Positions 1 through 18,439 of a stretch of 64,000 bases of DNA are shown piece by piece. Position numbers and translations under genes: made by a program. Each line of letters starts with the position of its first letter. Positions within the stretch are counted from its first letter, which is position 1. The DNA is taken from assembly GCF_034702125.1 (NCBI RefSeq), contig NC_085861.1, positions 4,599,645 through 4,663,644 of the forward strand. The letters are read 5' to 3'. The stretch is from Engraulis encrasicolus. Its lineage: Eukaryota > Chordata > Actinopteri > Clupeiformes > Engraulidae. The notes below the pieces were generated by a model that saw only the letters and a list, made by a program, of their open reading frames with translations, ran no database searches and had not been told where the DNA came from.

Positions 1-3989
<3,989 letters not shown>

Positions 3990-4970
3990 TTTAGGTGACG
4001 CGTAAAAGCGCACGGACCAGATGATGTCACAATCATTTTGGATTCTTTTTTTTTTTAATCGACGAGGAGAACTTGTTGCGCTCCAGAGGTCATGGCATTG
4101 AGAGTAAATAGAATGGAGGCCAAAATTCTATTTACTGTCAATGGGTCATGGTCCTTATAAACTCGGTTTGCTATGCTGTCGTTGTCAATCTCATTTGGTT
4201 AGACTTTCATTTGAAAGTTTCTGCGGATAAGAGACTGCCGTGGTAATGCGAGACTATCTGAATAGCACTAGCTGACTATCAGGCAAGCTACTGCTACCTG
4301 GGTTGTGTTTGGCGATGGCAGCAACGCGAAAACTACCAAAACAAAAACACACGCGTGTTGGTTGATTTAACAGCAGTTATTTAAGCCAAGTGAATTAAAC
4401 AGTGGTTTAACAGCAGTGTTTATTTCTCATGTAAAACTAACACAACACAAAAGGCGATGCAAATTGGCCTATAGGCTAGGTGGTGATGATGGCTGTTTTA
4501 GCGCCTGATGTCAACCAGAAGAAATGTGGACCAGTTCAAAAAGTTGATAGGCCTACTACCCGTGGTCATTTTGTGTCACAACTCTCAACCATAGCCTACC
4601 TGTCAAAGAAGATGAGGTGCCATGTGGCTACCAGAAAAACGTGTCCAGGTCGTCTTCATGTCGTGTGGAAAGGTTGGATATCCACGGGGGCTATGCTCTC
4701 CTCTCTCTTGCTTGCCATCTGACAGCCCCATGTTCTTCTGAGGCTAGTGAGCTGCTGTTCCATAGCTGTTCCATGTGTTGTTTGTGGGGTTACTGATGAT
4801 TGCACATCCATCTGATGCTGTTTGAAACACAACGCTCAGACAATTCCCCCTGTAGGCGTAATCTCTTCCAAGGGGGAAAAAACTCGGCTGGCTAGTTTTG
4901 ATGAAAATGGTACATGCTATTATAGCAATTGGGAACATCTCTTAAAACAAACAAACGAAATAATACAAAC
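3990..4970. other. Upstream region of the PIM-like gene, nothing recognised
   Basis: About 1 kb of mixed-composition sequence that could hold the 5' UTR, promoter or further upstream exons of the PIM-like gene. A phrase around 4105-4140 (ATGGAGGCCAAAATTCTATTTACTGTCA-like) recurs inverted near 56710-56745, so part of it is interspersed repeat. No coding exon or promoter motif could be supported. Confidence 0.4.
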
Positions 4971-5144
4971 TTAAAGGTGCACTGTGTAATCATTTTAGCA
5001 CTTTCTTTCCAGATTTCAGGCTGCCCATTCACAAATGTAACCTTTTTTTTCAACAATATTTACCACCAACATCAAATTAAGTTTTGATTATGACTACAAA
5101 ACGTACTGTATTTTTGTCAGACTAAATATTAGTTATTTAGTAAA

Positions 5145-6022
5145 TCGAGGGCTTAGAGCCAGAGGGGCGTAAGTGGCATTTTTGACAAAAATGAGTTCTA
5201 TATATCAAATTAAAGGTCTTGATGAGCTCTATTTAACTGTACCAAAAAGACCAATATTGAATAAAACAGCAAAACAACAAAGACCTAACACAGAAGTGGC
5301 CATCAGTGTTGGAGGCAAAAGGGCGTATCTCCATTCACTCCTATGGCTTAGATAGGCTCAGAAGGCCTATGCTAAAGTGAAGTGCATACAAACTATAGAA
5401 TTGAAATTGAACTGCTTGTAAGTACAGTAAATGTTACACTGTTCAAGTGTTTGAAATTAAAAATATGAATATGAAGTAATAAATGAGATTGGAGCACTAA
5501 ATGGATGTGAAAACAGGGGTTAGCATTGAATTGTGTACTTGTATAGGATGGAAATGGCCAGGCCCAGGGTACATTGCATTTACACTAAATTGAGAAGTGG
5601 AGGTACTGACACATCAGAATGTCTTTGTTGTGTACAGTATTTGAAATAAAAGGAAGAAATCATGACTTATTCATCACATTGTTTTTAACCAAGAATGAGC
5701 AGATACGCCCTTTTCCCTCTCTTAACATTCAAAATGTTTGGTGCCCAAAAGGCGTATCATGCATTTTTGGCCATATTTTTCAGTATTTTTGGCATTTTTC
5801 AAGATTTTATAATATGTTCAGTATGTCAATATGACATCATATTTTTAATTCATGACTGCCTCATTTAAGTATGTTCATGGCTATGATGTTGTGGTTAAAG
5901 GTAAATAAATTAGTAAATAAATTCAATAAATAGTTGATTGAATAGTGGTCAAAATTTTGTTTTGGCTCTCCTGTAAAGTTGGTCAAATGCCACTTACGCC
6001 CCTCTGGCTCCAAACCCTCGAA
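5145..6022. mobile_element. Nested TIR element with ~38-bp inverted repeats
   Basis: Ends are inverted repeats starting TCGAGGG and containing a perfect 25-bp block beginning AGCCAGAGGGGCGTAAGTGG. The interior is A/T-rich and carries three copies of a motif like AAAAGGGCGTATC (near 5318, 5703 inverted, 5746). No transposase frame. It lies inside the AGGTGCACTGTG MITE. A clean target duplication was not found. Confidence 0.65.
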
Positions 6023-6049
6023 ATATTCATGAAAAGATCAAATTTGGCA

Positions 6050-7870
<1,821 letters not shown>

Positions 7871-7924
7871 TACCCCTTTGCCCATGGCAAGTACGTAATA
7901 TGACAGTACAGAGAGCCTTAAACA

Positions 7925-8167
7925 GACACTGTGCAGGAAATGGTCAAAAAAGGTACTGCAACTATGCTGCTCATTGAAACTGGGTTGGCTATCGCCAAAT
8001 TTGATATTTACATGAAAGTTAACTGAGTAATAAACAAATATTTTCTAGTATGGTCCAAGTAGAGTCATTTTTGCAGCTAAAAATGGCTATTTTTGGAAAT
8101 TCAAAATGGCGAACCATGGAGAAGATCCCCCTTTTAATGTATGAAAAGTGCATACATGAGTAATTTC
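7925..8167 (-). mobile_element. Fragment of the AGGTGCACTGTG MITE family
   Basis: Begins at its left with CACTGTGCAGGAAATGGTC and runs through segments about 'TCATTTTTGCAGCTAAAAAT' and 'AAAATGGCGAACCATGG'. Orientation is opposite to the copy at 4973. The segment joins a short SINE-like stretch (8163-8215) that also occurs at 10018-10070. Confidence 0.55.
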
Positions 8168-8227
8168 CCGATCCTCCCCCGTCTCTCTGTCCCACTTGCT
8201 TCCTGTCTCCATCTCACACTGTTGTCA

Positions 8228-8631
8228 ATAAGCAGCGTAGTTTCAGCACCTTGGCCACCATCCTACACAGTGCACCTGCAAATTCAGTTTTGGAGAAATT
8301 CATGAACAATTATGCATATATGCCATGATGAAAGGGGCAACTTAAATTCATGGAGATTCTCCAACAACACAATCATCACTTTTGTTTCCCGCCTCCCCCC
8401 CCATGTCTCTGCAGAACAGGCATCCCAGTTGGTTTGAACGACTACACGGCAGTTCTTCACTCTTCTCCAATGTGAGCTTTTGAGCCCATCATACCTGAGA
8501 CAATTTTCAGTATTTAGTTGAAATGCAAAATCTTATTCCCATGCAGTCGAATATCTTCCTTTTCTTATTGTATAGGCCTAGGCGTGTGCTTGTGTGTCTT
8601 CTTAAATTTGGACATTGAGTCTGTAATAACG

Positions 8632-8666
<35 letters not shown>

Positions 8667-9780
8667 GATGATGATGATGATGATGTTGATGATGATGATG
8701 ATGATGACGATGATGATGAATCATCCTGGCATTTGGCTGTTTTCTTGCTTTGCATTAACTTGTCATTACCTCCCACTTTGGTTCCACAAGTAAGATGTTA
8801 TGCCAGTGTCCATCATAAAAGCCGCTGCACACTCAGGCTGGGCCTTAACCTCACACTGATAAATTCAGCTGATAAAAGCTTAAGACATTTAACTGTGTTT
8901 TTTTATGGAGAGAGAGGAGCAAGATGGTTGGCAGGGGAAAAGAAATTATAGGAAAAGGGGAAAAGAAATGAGAGGTCAAACGACTCTAATGGTGTTACAC
9001 AACCCTAGCCTTCACAGGGGCGATGAGAGGCGAGCGTTTAAATGAGAGTGTGCTTGTCAGGCCCCTGATGCTAATAGCGATCACATAAGTAGGCTATCTC
9101 CTCAGCTAAACACTGAGCTCTGATTGGAGGGGCACGCCAGTCGGTGCGTTGTGAGGTTGACGATGATTCAGCCGGATACCACTCATCACACACAGTAAAT
9201 GTCTCACCAGGGCTGCAGAGAGCATTGGCTGGGCCTGGGACAAAGTCATCTGAAAGGGCCCCCTCCACGCAATACATACAGCACAGTACAATGTAATGGA
9301 AGAGAACCAAATCTGCCCCCCCCCCCCCCCCCTCAGCTAAACACAGAGCTCTGATTGGAGGGGAGCGGCAGTGGAGTCGGTCGGCACGGTGACGGTGTGA
9401 GGTCGACGATGATGCGGCCGGATACCACATATTACACACAGTAAATGTCTCACCAGGGCTGCAGAGAGCATTGGCTGGGCCTGGGACAAAGTCATCTGAA
9501 AGGGCCCCCTCCACGCAATACATACAGCACAGTACAATGTAATGGAAGAGAACCAAATCTGGGCCCCCCTCTCTCTCTCTGGGCCTGGGACAAAGTCATC
9601 TGAAAGGCCCCCCTCCACGCAATACATACAGACAGTACATTACAATGTAACAGAGACACATCTGGGCCCCCCCTCTCTGAAAGGCCCCTCCACGCAATAC
9701 ATACAGCACAGTACAATGTAATGGAAGAGAACCAAATCTGGGCCCCCCTCTCTCTCTCTGGGCCTGGGACAACGTACCCC
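8228..9780. repeat. Right copy of the large tandem duplication
   Basis: Second copy of the 6050-7870 segment. It differs by lacking the 24-bp array, by a shorter (GTT)n(GAT)n tract (8629-8722), and by containing an extra internal copy: 9098-9330 and 9333-9560 both repeat 7205-7455. The high identity suggests a fairly recent origin or ongoing gene conversion. Confidence 0.8.
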
Positions 9781-9954
9781 TTTGCCCATGTTCCGAGCCG
9801 GCCAAATCCGAGCCTCTAACTGCCAATGGGGTCGCCGGCGGGCCTATACACTATTTGCTCTAGTATACTCTACTACATCATCACAACATTGCTAAGACAT
9901 TAGAGAGAGCCTTAAGTAACGGAGTAAGACATTCATAGCCATTACAATTTTGGT

Positions 9955-10110
9955 GACATTGCAGCACGCTAAGCCCCCCAAATTTGGGCTTGCATGCCTA
10001 TTCGAGTCCGGACAGGGTAATTTCCCGATCCTCCCCCGTCTCTCTGTCCCACTTGCTTCCTGTCTCCATCTCCCCATGTCAAATAATTGCATAAAAGCCC
10101 CTAAAAAATA
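9955..10110 (+). mobile_element. tRNA-derived SINE, 5'-shortened
   Basis: Flanked by an 11-bp direct repeat ACAATTTTGGT (9944-9954 and 10111-10121). Contains a B-box-like TTCGAGTCCGG and the body CTCTCTGTCCCACTTGC shared with the fuller copy at 55398-55614. The A-box part is abbreviated. Confidence 0.8.
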
Positions 10111-10292
10111 ACAATTTTGGTTACATTACATAGGCTCTGCGCTAAGGGGCTAATGGCTACTGATTGAGTTACAGTAGTAGGCCTATATGGCCTCTCAAGG
10201 AGGCGGCACTTTTATTCTTTTATTAGCATGCGGACGAGGATGGAGATGCCCATAATGGAGAAGACGGAGATGTATTTCAATAGTCTGCTAAC

Positions 10293-10561
10293 AAGGGCTG
10301 TAACGATACACTCAACTCACGATTTGGTTTGTATCGCAATTTTTGACCTACGGTTGGATACACCCCACGATTTCTGAAATGTATCTCATTTGAAGCTTGG
10401 AAGCACTATCACATCATGTCATATGGTTGTTTTCTGAAATGAAGGATTACAAAGCCTCGAAAAAGGGCGTATCACGATACTGCCTCCTTACATCACGATA
10501 CAGTATCGTGACTCTTGAGTATCACGATTTCTCGATTCGATTCAATATCGTTACCGCCCTA
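10293..10561. mobile_element. hAT-like MITE with 8-bp target duplication
   Basis: Ends AAGGGCTGTAACGATA / TATCGTTACCGCCCTA are inverted repeats. The flanking 8-bp direct repeat CTGCTAAC (10285-10292, 10562-10569) is the hAT hallmark. No coding sequence. A relative lies at 42933-43224. Confidence 0.8.
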
Positions 10562-11336
10562 CTGCTAACCGCACAGGCACACATTCTCCTTTATCAGTGG
10601 GATTTATATACTCTATTCATTATGAGTTTGATTGGATGGATATGAGGGCCAGAGACGCGAGAGACAGCAGGGTCTGTTGGGGGTCAGGTATTGTACATCT
10701 GATGGATGAAATGAAAAGACAGACATAGTCTGATGAAGGGCATGCTATGCAGCCCGAAAACGCCACTACATTAAATTAAGAGAAACGGGAGCTTGGTGTG
10801 CGGCCGGCCGGTCCTTTATTTTCAGTTTTCATGAAATGACAGACAGGACAAAAAGAGTGATGATGAAGAATAGAAACACAGTGTTATGCAACATGGGATG
10901 TGGCATACAGGGACGGGGCATGACTCCATGCGGGCCCCTGGGCCAGACAACATGAGAGGGCCCCACTCAAGGCCCCCATTTCACAAGTATAGCTAGCTAG
11001 TTTACAAAAAGGTTCAGGGTTTTAGGACAGATGTTCAACTACCTACTGTATGTTGTTTGAGGTTCTGGGGGATTTGTCCCCCAAGAAAATGTGGAAATAC
11101 AGCTGTCAAAAGTGCAATTTTAACGCAGTGTGACAAAAGAAGTATAGAGGCTTGGGCTTCAGGGCCCCCTTGACTCTTGGGCCCCTGGGCCTGGGCCTAG
11201 TAGGCCTGTGCTGTAATCAGTCCTTGGTGTCATACAGGTGTGATTAAGGTTTAAATATTAATACAGCCAATCAAAACTGTAGCCCAAGTGCAAATGTACT
11301 TATATGGGCCTTCCTCTGCTGTGTTTTGATCATGTG

Positions 11337-13600
11337 AGGCTGGACTGGGGGAGAAATAGGGCCCGGGCACTTTTGGCTTAAAGGGAGCCCTCATATGTAG
11401 TTAGCAGTGCAGAACTGACTCACCGGTGGGCCCTGCACTCTCTTGGGCCCCTATTTTCAGAAATGTAAAAATATATATATATAGTGTACATGTGCACTGT
11501 ACAGTATAATATACTATATATCACTGATTCTTGAAAGTTTGGCAAAAACATGTCCCTGCAGTAAAATATTAATTCTGTTGAAAATCAACTAAATTTTCAC
11601 AAACAAAATGAACCCAGGTAATGGCCAAGGGGTCTGTCACACGAATACACAGTTGTTTGAAATATTTAAGTGTAATTATATTACTTTTTATGGCTATAAA
11701 CCTGTCCACACCCTGTAAAAACGCCTGTCCCGTGGACTGGCATCATCATTTCAATTGACTTAAAATGCAAAGATCACTAACAGAATTGAACAATATCACC
11801 ATGATGTGGAAGACCATATTAAAGTGGTTCTACAGATGTGCACATAGTGGATGTAAAACAATATTTACTATTATTTACTGATTGCTCAAAATGTGTCCAG
11901 CATATTGGTCACCACCGTCAGATTTTTTCTAAAAGACAAGAAAATCAGGTATGCACAAGGTAATTTTCATTACTGAGGACCCCTTTTCAAACCTTTAGCT
12001 CTACTGCCTACTTCACCATCACTGAAGCTCCTGTAAGTTTATTATTTTGTCCTCAATTTGTTAATTTGTTTGGACACTGGTACTGTCCCAACCATAAACT
12101 GTCAACACCGTCGGGGGTTTTAATAGTATTGTATTACATTAATGTTAATAAATATAATTTTTTTCAGAAAAGGTATGAAGCACCCAAGAAACAGAGCGAA
12201 AATGAAATGGCTAATGTGAACAAACAATGCATAATATTTAAAAGAGTGTTTTTTTGTCTAACACCGTCAGATGTCACCACCGTCAGATTTTGTTCTGCTC
12301 ATCATGTTGTTCCATATTTTACTAAATTGTGCTGGTTAATGAAATATTACTAGGCATGTTAGTAATAATTGTGATCCAAAATTATACTCTAGCCACCACT
12401 GAGGTGCATTTGGAGGTTTTTTTGTCAGAAAACCTGACGGTGGTGACGTCTGATGGAGTTCACCAAAAAACACATGTTTTACGTGTTTTTGACATGTTTT
12501 AAGAATATGCATACAATAAGTATCTACAGTTATGTTGAATTGTTAAAGTAATTCACTTTAATACAGTAAACATGTGTTTTTACTTCTAATTCTGTCTGCC
12601 GCTGTTGACAAAACAAGAAAGAGCCCATTTTATGAAAAATGTTAAACATGGGGAGCTTGGCCAATGCATTCACTGCACAGCCAAGACCTACATCTATGAT
12701 AATACACCTCTATATTTTGGATTTGAACAACTTAAAAGCTGTTTTTACCACATTTTCAACAACCAGTGGCTTCCTTCCTAGATAATCTAACTAATGAAGT
12801 AAAAACACATGCTCATACTGTGCACACACAAAAATAAAGTGTTTATGCAAGATGCCATTGACTTGAAAGGGCTATTTATTTTGCTAAATGCAGGTACTAT
12901 AGGCCACTTTCACCACTTTCAGATTACTGTCACCACTGTCAGTTCTTAAGTCACCACCGTAAGAAGGAGTTTTGGACATTTTAAAGGAATGTGCTTACAA
13001 CATTTTCCTTAGGAGTTGTTGAAATATCAAAGTAATAGCCAATTTAAGCCTACACGAATATTTGTGAAATTACAAAAAATTGTTTGTTCTATTTAGGCGT
13101 TAAGTAAGCATCGTATGACGGGACATATTTTAAAATTAGAACACATGAAACAGTATTAAAATAGAACAAAAGTGAATTTTCAACATTTAAAGGCATATGT
13201 GTGAACCAAAAAATACACATAATCACTTAAAAACTCCAGATACATATGCAACCAAATCAATACAATTTTAATAACTTTTAATTGTGTCTGACGGTGTTGA
13301 CAAAAAACAAGGTATGATCGGAGAAAAGCCTGATTTCTGAAAAAAATACATAATGGGGAGATTGGCCTTGTGCATTTCTGAAAAGCCAAGACCTAAGTCT
13401 ACGAGGATATACCATATAATTTTGTAATTCACTTTGTTTTTTTCTGTCAACATTACAACCTGTTTTAGCCACTTTCTCAAGAATCAGTGCTATATATAAT
13501 ATATATTATATTTTTTACATTTCTGAAAATAGGGGCCCACGAGGGTGCAGGGCCCACCGGGCAACGCCCGCTATGCCAGATGGCCAGTCCAGCGCTGGTT
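11337..13600. mobile_element. Foldback repeat with GCTGGACTGG ends, split by an inserted element
   Basis: The outer left part (CTGGACTGGGGGAGAAATAG) and right part (CCAGTCCAGCGCTGG) correspond to the uninterrupted relative at 21680-21975. Inner arms 'GGTGGGCCCTGCAC' and 'GTGCAGGGCCCACC' are mutually inverted, so the intact repeat would fold into a hairpin. Its AT-rich loop holds a ~1.97-kb insertion. Confidence 0.65.
11521..13492. mobile_element. ~1.97-kb non-coding TIR element with dispersed CACCACCGTCAG motifs
   Basis: Termini CACTGATTCTTG... and ...CAAGAATCAGTG are inverted repeats set in TATATA-rich flanks. Related forms of CACCACCGTCAG occur in both orientations at about 11910, 12103, 12260, 12275, 12433, 12590, 12903, 12923, 12950 and 13288. 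A ~200-bp segment is directly repeated (12580-12780 versus 13280-13490). No open frame resembles a transposase. Clusters of short motifs are typical of transposase-binding arrays. Either a TA target (mariner-like) or CACTG ends (EnSpm-like) would fit; family unresolved. Confidence 0.6.
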
Positions 13601-14029
13601 ACAATCAGCAAGCATGCAGAGTGATTTCTGTAGTACGCAGAGTGATTTCTGTTATCAAACGCTCAAAGTTTACCAATCAAAAGTCTCCAATTCATGTCCC
13701 GTTTCATGATTAAAGAACAAAAACAAACAAGACTGGCTGGCGGTGAGGGCACTACTGGGCGTTTTTTATCGAGCATTGTTAAAATCAATTTCTTTTTATA
13801 ATTCATGGTGGCACCATTATTTGCCATCCTTAGTCGAAATTATTTCTGTCTTTGTTGACACAGGCTGTTCTGATTGATAGTCGAGGCACACGGACGCTGG
13901 GCAAATCAACAAGCCCTTTTCTCATTTTCCCTCATATGTGCTAATCCATAAAAAGCAGCCAGCAGTGTTAAAATCATTTCATACTCAGATAGATGCAGAC
14001 CCATTTGGGAAGTGATGCTTTGTGTGCAG

Positions 14030-14900
14030 GGAATTACATATTTATTTTGGTAACGTGTAACCTTTTGCATTCAGGCTACCCTTTTGCGGTGAAGCGCAAG
14101 CCCACAAGTTGAAGTTGAGGACGGGAGTTTATACAGTAGCCTATATATAAGTGTTTCTCAACGGGGGCGGCACAGCCCCCCAGGGGGCGTTGGAGAGCTC
14201 TAGGGGGGCGTTGAGAAGGATACAGCTGAGAGGGGGCGGTGCTTAGTTGCCATTGGGGGTCCATTTAATAGTCCAACCGACAGCGGTTTCCAAATATCAG
14301 CGGTTGAGTTGTACGCAGCCAGGGTCGCGCACCCAGTGGAAAACAAAAAATGAGAACCCATGTACTATATAATGGAGTGTACAAACGATCTTATGGTTGC
14401 ACCAAGAGCGAGACACTGATCAAATGCATAATTGATCAAATTAGCCAGGAAGGATGACTTTGTTTTCAGGATTTTTTTCTTTTGGTAACATATAACATTT
14501 TTCTAGCCTGTGTGACAAGCCAGACCTTTTTCTAGCCTGTGTGACAAGCGAGAACCTCTCTAGTAGAGAGTTTTGCTTGTCAGGCTCCCCTTTTGCACCC
14601 TGTGGAGGTCTGCTGAGAGCATGTCAGAGTTCACAGATAACTGGCTCCTTATTAATATGGTTTGGTAATGTGTGACCTTTTGCTTTCAGGCTACCCTTTT
14701 AAAGTGAAGCGCAAGCCCACAAGTGCAAGTGGAAGTGCCCACGGTGCTATGGTTGCACCAAGAGGGAGACACGGATGAAATGCAAATGAAATGTCACCAG
14801 AAAATTAACCAGAAAGGATCCGAGAACAGAAAAAAGTGTGTGCTTAGTGTGCAAGGATTTCTTTTTGGTACCATTACTATAACCTTCTGCTAGCCTTTAC
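14030..14900. repeat. Diverged direct repeat (~630-bp period) with a Cys-rich frame
   Basis: The segment 'CTACCCTTTTGCGGTGAAGC' at 14078 recurs at 14691, and 'ATGGTTGCACCAAGAGCGAG' at 14393 recurs at 14749. The second copy reads HKCKWKCPRCYGCTKRETRM after a plausible acceptor (CTTTTGCTTTCAG), but the first copy is interrupted by about 260 bp and no gene is recognised. Confidence 0.45.
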
Positions 14901-15689
14901 AAGCCAAAACCCTCTGTGCAGGCTCTGGGCTCTACCTCTCTACTACAGGGCCTCTAGTCTGGCTTGATGAAAAGGGAAAAAATCTGCAGGATGTTCTGCT
15001 CCCTCTTTTATCCGTGACGTTTCAGGTTAAAAGGCGGGCTTTTACCCGAAATTGTTCTGCTCGCAGGTCAGACGTTTGGATGTGTCGTGCCGTGCGGGCT
15101 TCAACCTACTTTTTTCTCCAGTCTGGGGTGCATTCCTCAAAAGAGAAGTGGTTAGCATGTTAGCTTCTTTGGTAGTTGCCAATGGAAAAATGCATTGAAA
15201 ACAACAAAGTAGCTAATCAAAGTAGTTTCGAGAAATGCACCCCTGGCTTGTCAGGCTACCAGCTACCACCAGGTACCACCAGGCTTGACGTCAAAGTTCA
15301 CAGATAACTGTCTCCTTATCAACAGAACAGCCATGGCCAGCCTATCCACCTTGTGCACGGCAAATGATTAAACAAAACACAAAAAACGAATTACCATTAA
15401 AATGACAAGGAAATAACCACCCAGGAAATGTGGTGAAAATTTGTGCAATCATTAAAAAAAGAAAAAAGAAAAAACATCAGATTTTAAATGACCTCCTAGA
15501 TAGAGAATACTGTGCAAAACAGCACTGGTATTAAAAACCTTTGGTTTACATGTCATTTTTAAAGCAACTTCCAAAGGGCAAAGTTGCAGCGCTGGTTAAG
15601 TGCATGCTTTGACAGCACGACTCCTACACTCTCTAATAATAGTCATTAAGGGCGGCTTAGATGCCTGCAGGACTCACTGTGCCACGGAC

Positions 15690-16035
15690 TATATCACACA
15701 CACATGCACACACACATGCATACACGCATACCTACACGCATGCACACACACACGCGCACGCAGGCACGCATGCACGCATGCATACACGCACACACACATG
15801 CATACACGCATACCTACACGCATGCACACACACGCACGCAGGCACGCATGCACACATGCATACACACACGCATGCACACACGAATGCACACACAAACGCA
15901 CACATGCATACACAGACATGCATACACACACGCATGCACACACGAATGCACACACAAACGCACACATGCATACACGCACGAGTGCACACACACACACACA
16001 CACACACGCACACACGCACCCACACACACACACAC
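15690..16035. repeat. (CA)n-rich array with ACGCATGCAC variants
   Basis: Alternating purine-pyrimidine sequence with frequent CG and GCATGC steps and a locally repeated ~50-bp higher-order unit. Such sequence favours Z-DNA. A short ACGC array follows at 16160-16190. Confidence 0.85.
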
Positions 16036-16204
16036 ATGGCCGTTGACAGCTTTGTCCAGGCCTGGGACAAAGTCATCTGAAAATCCCCCGACCACTCTCT
16101 GGGCCCAGGCCAACTCACCCCTTTGTCCTCACCTTGTCGACTTCCCTGCACACACGCACACACCCATGCACGCACGCACGCACGCACACGGCCTCAGAAC
16201 AACC

Positions 16205-17150
16205 TCACCATGTTCTGCACAAAATGGTTATACCTCGATATGGACAGAAGACAACAAGGCTATTCCGGTTGTCAACTGCGAATCGACAGTTTTTTTATAG
16301 ATACCTAGCAGCAGCAGTAGTCTATGTCTGTGTTCTCCATTAAAGTTAAAATATGCCTGTGTAATGAAAGTGCTCGTAGCCTTGCATCTCCTCACAAGGA
16401 TGCGGTGAGTGAGGCACTTGAATTCAATTGTTTACCTCCATATGTCTGGCAGGCCGGGACTGGGATGAACCGGGACCGGGCATTCTTAGTCAAGACCAGT
16501 CTGCCAGACATCGACAAAGACAAAGACAGTTTTATCAACCTTATACTTTTATTCATCTTTCATTATTTTGATCCTAACAGCCAAAAATTAATATTTAAAT
16601 CTGGCACGGAGGGGTTAGCTGTAGTGGCATGAGGACTGATACCAAAGAAGGTGGATCTAACAAGAAGCGTCATTTTGTTTCTTTTCCGGTATCCACTTCA
16701 TGTCGGGTGAACGCCCCTTTAGGAGACCTTCGGTTAGGAGACCTTCGGAGTCCTGAAGTTGAGAATAGTCCCCTAGCACTGTAGATGGCGGTAGCGCACG
16801 TCTTGTGCAAACACCTCAAAAAGAGAAGAAGTAGGGGACAACGCCCCCTTAGGAGACCCAACTTGAGCACACGCTTTTGCATTGAGTGGGCGTGTTTTGC
16901 GATATCTTGGTCTGATTCAGTATTTTTGCTGATACCACTACATAAAAGCCAGGCCAAAATCATCACCAGTCTTACAAAATCATCAGCAGTCCACCTGGCA
17001 AATGCCCTGTATGCCCTATGGCCAGTCCAGCGCTGATGACTCGACACTCAGACCACTACACACACAATCACTGAACCTCTCTCCATTGCTCATGCACCCA
17101 CTTGTGAAACTCGGGGAGATACACATCCATTTCTAAAAGTTCAGAGAGTT
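16205..17150. repeat. Dispersed segment shared with 21000-21305, carrying an insertion
   Basis: 16205-16447 and 17040-17145 match the contiguous segment 20996-21305 (for example 'ACTCAGACCACTACACACAC'). The intervening ~590 bp is therefore an insertion, related to the CAGTCCAGCGCTG repeat family also seen at 56115-56280. The comparison supplies an 'empty site'. Confidence 0.65.
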
Positions 17151-17656
17151 TTAAGTAATAGTGGGCATTGGCACTGCCCTCACGATTAGATTCGATTACG
17201 ATTCGGGAGGTAGCGATTAGATTTAATTCGTAATACACTACATTTTTACTGAGAGCAAAGCAAATTTTTCATCAGTCATGATGAGGCCGTATTGGCTGTT
17301 TTCTGTATCAGTCTTCAATGCTTCAATGCTTTGAAGTGCTTTTATTTAATTTAACATTCATTTGCTCCGGAAATATCTACCGAAGTAACTGAAACTTGAA
17401 AAAATATGCCGCATCGATTATGACACTTACCGCATTTAATTTAATTGCCCTGCCCCCACATTGCGATGCATTGCCGAATTGATTATAGTTGACTAGATGT
17501 AGGTAATGTTATTTTCTGCTGTCTATAGAAGAGCGAAATATATAGTAGCCGCGTCAGAAAAAAAAGGTAAGGATGGAACTTGATGAAGCTGCAGTGCTCT
17601 TCAGCAGAGCTGTAAGTAGAAGTTGAAGTAGTTACCATGAACTCATACTACTAGTG

Positions 17657-17897
17657 AAGAAAGACTGGGCTACTTCTCAGTGACTATACCCAGGGATGAC
17701 CGGAGCACACAGCATACTAATCAAGGTTTTTTATTTTTTGGTCATTTTGTGCACCAAAAAATAAAAAACCTCTAAAAGTATGCTGAGTGCTCCGGTCATC
17801 CCTGGGTCTAGTCACTGAGAAGTAGCCCAGTCTTTCTTCATTCTACGGTCTGGACTGTGAGCACCACAAGGGCTGAAGCGCAGACATCCTTTCTTTT
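17657..17897. mobile_element. Hairpin-forming element flanked by 16-bp direct repeats
   Basis: 17657-17742 and 17755-17839 are near-perfect inverted repeats of about 85 bp (for example 'GGGATGACCGGAGCAC' and 'GTGCTCCGGTCATCCC') with a very short loop. The whole 241 bp is bordered by ACTCATACTACTAGTG (17641-17656) and ACTCATACTGCTAGTG (17898-17913), and the host sequence resembles the copies at 21338-21600. If transcribed it would give a long double-stranded hairpin RNA. No similarity to a known miRNA is claimed. Confidence 0.7.
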
Positions 17898-18439
17898 ACT
17901 CATACTGCTAGTGTTGCAATTACATCGGTAAGAGAACTTGTACTGTACTTCTACTTTATGTAACTCTCTGAGAGCAAGTTCACACTGAGGACATGCAACT
18001 GATGTGACTGAGGGCGTCTGAGGACAGCATGGAGAATGAAGCATTCCGGGGAGCAGACGCAACATTGCTATGACATTACCGAGAGCCAGTAACAGATTAA
18101 GACAGAGGCATTACAATTTTGGTGACAGTAAGGTTATAACATAGGCTCTATGTTAAGAGGCTATATGTTATATCAGAACATTATTGACAAATGTTCGATT
18201 TTCAAGCATTTGTAGATGATCATGACATGCGTTCTACGTAGACACCACAGCCTCTGTCTAGAAAACAACAAAGTTGTCAGACAAATGGACACTTCCTGCT
18301 AACAGACAGACAGACAGGCAGACAGACAGACCAACGCGACCGTAAACATATATATACCCCACAGCAGGGCCATTGACAGCAATATCAAATGTGCTCCCTT
18401 CTCCAGTAGGGGGGGCTCTTTTGCTTTGCTCTACATAGT

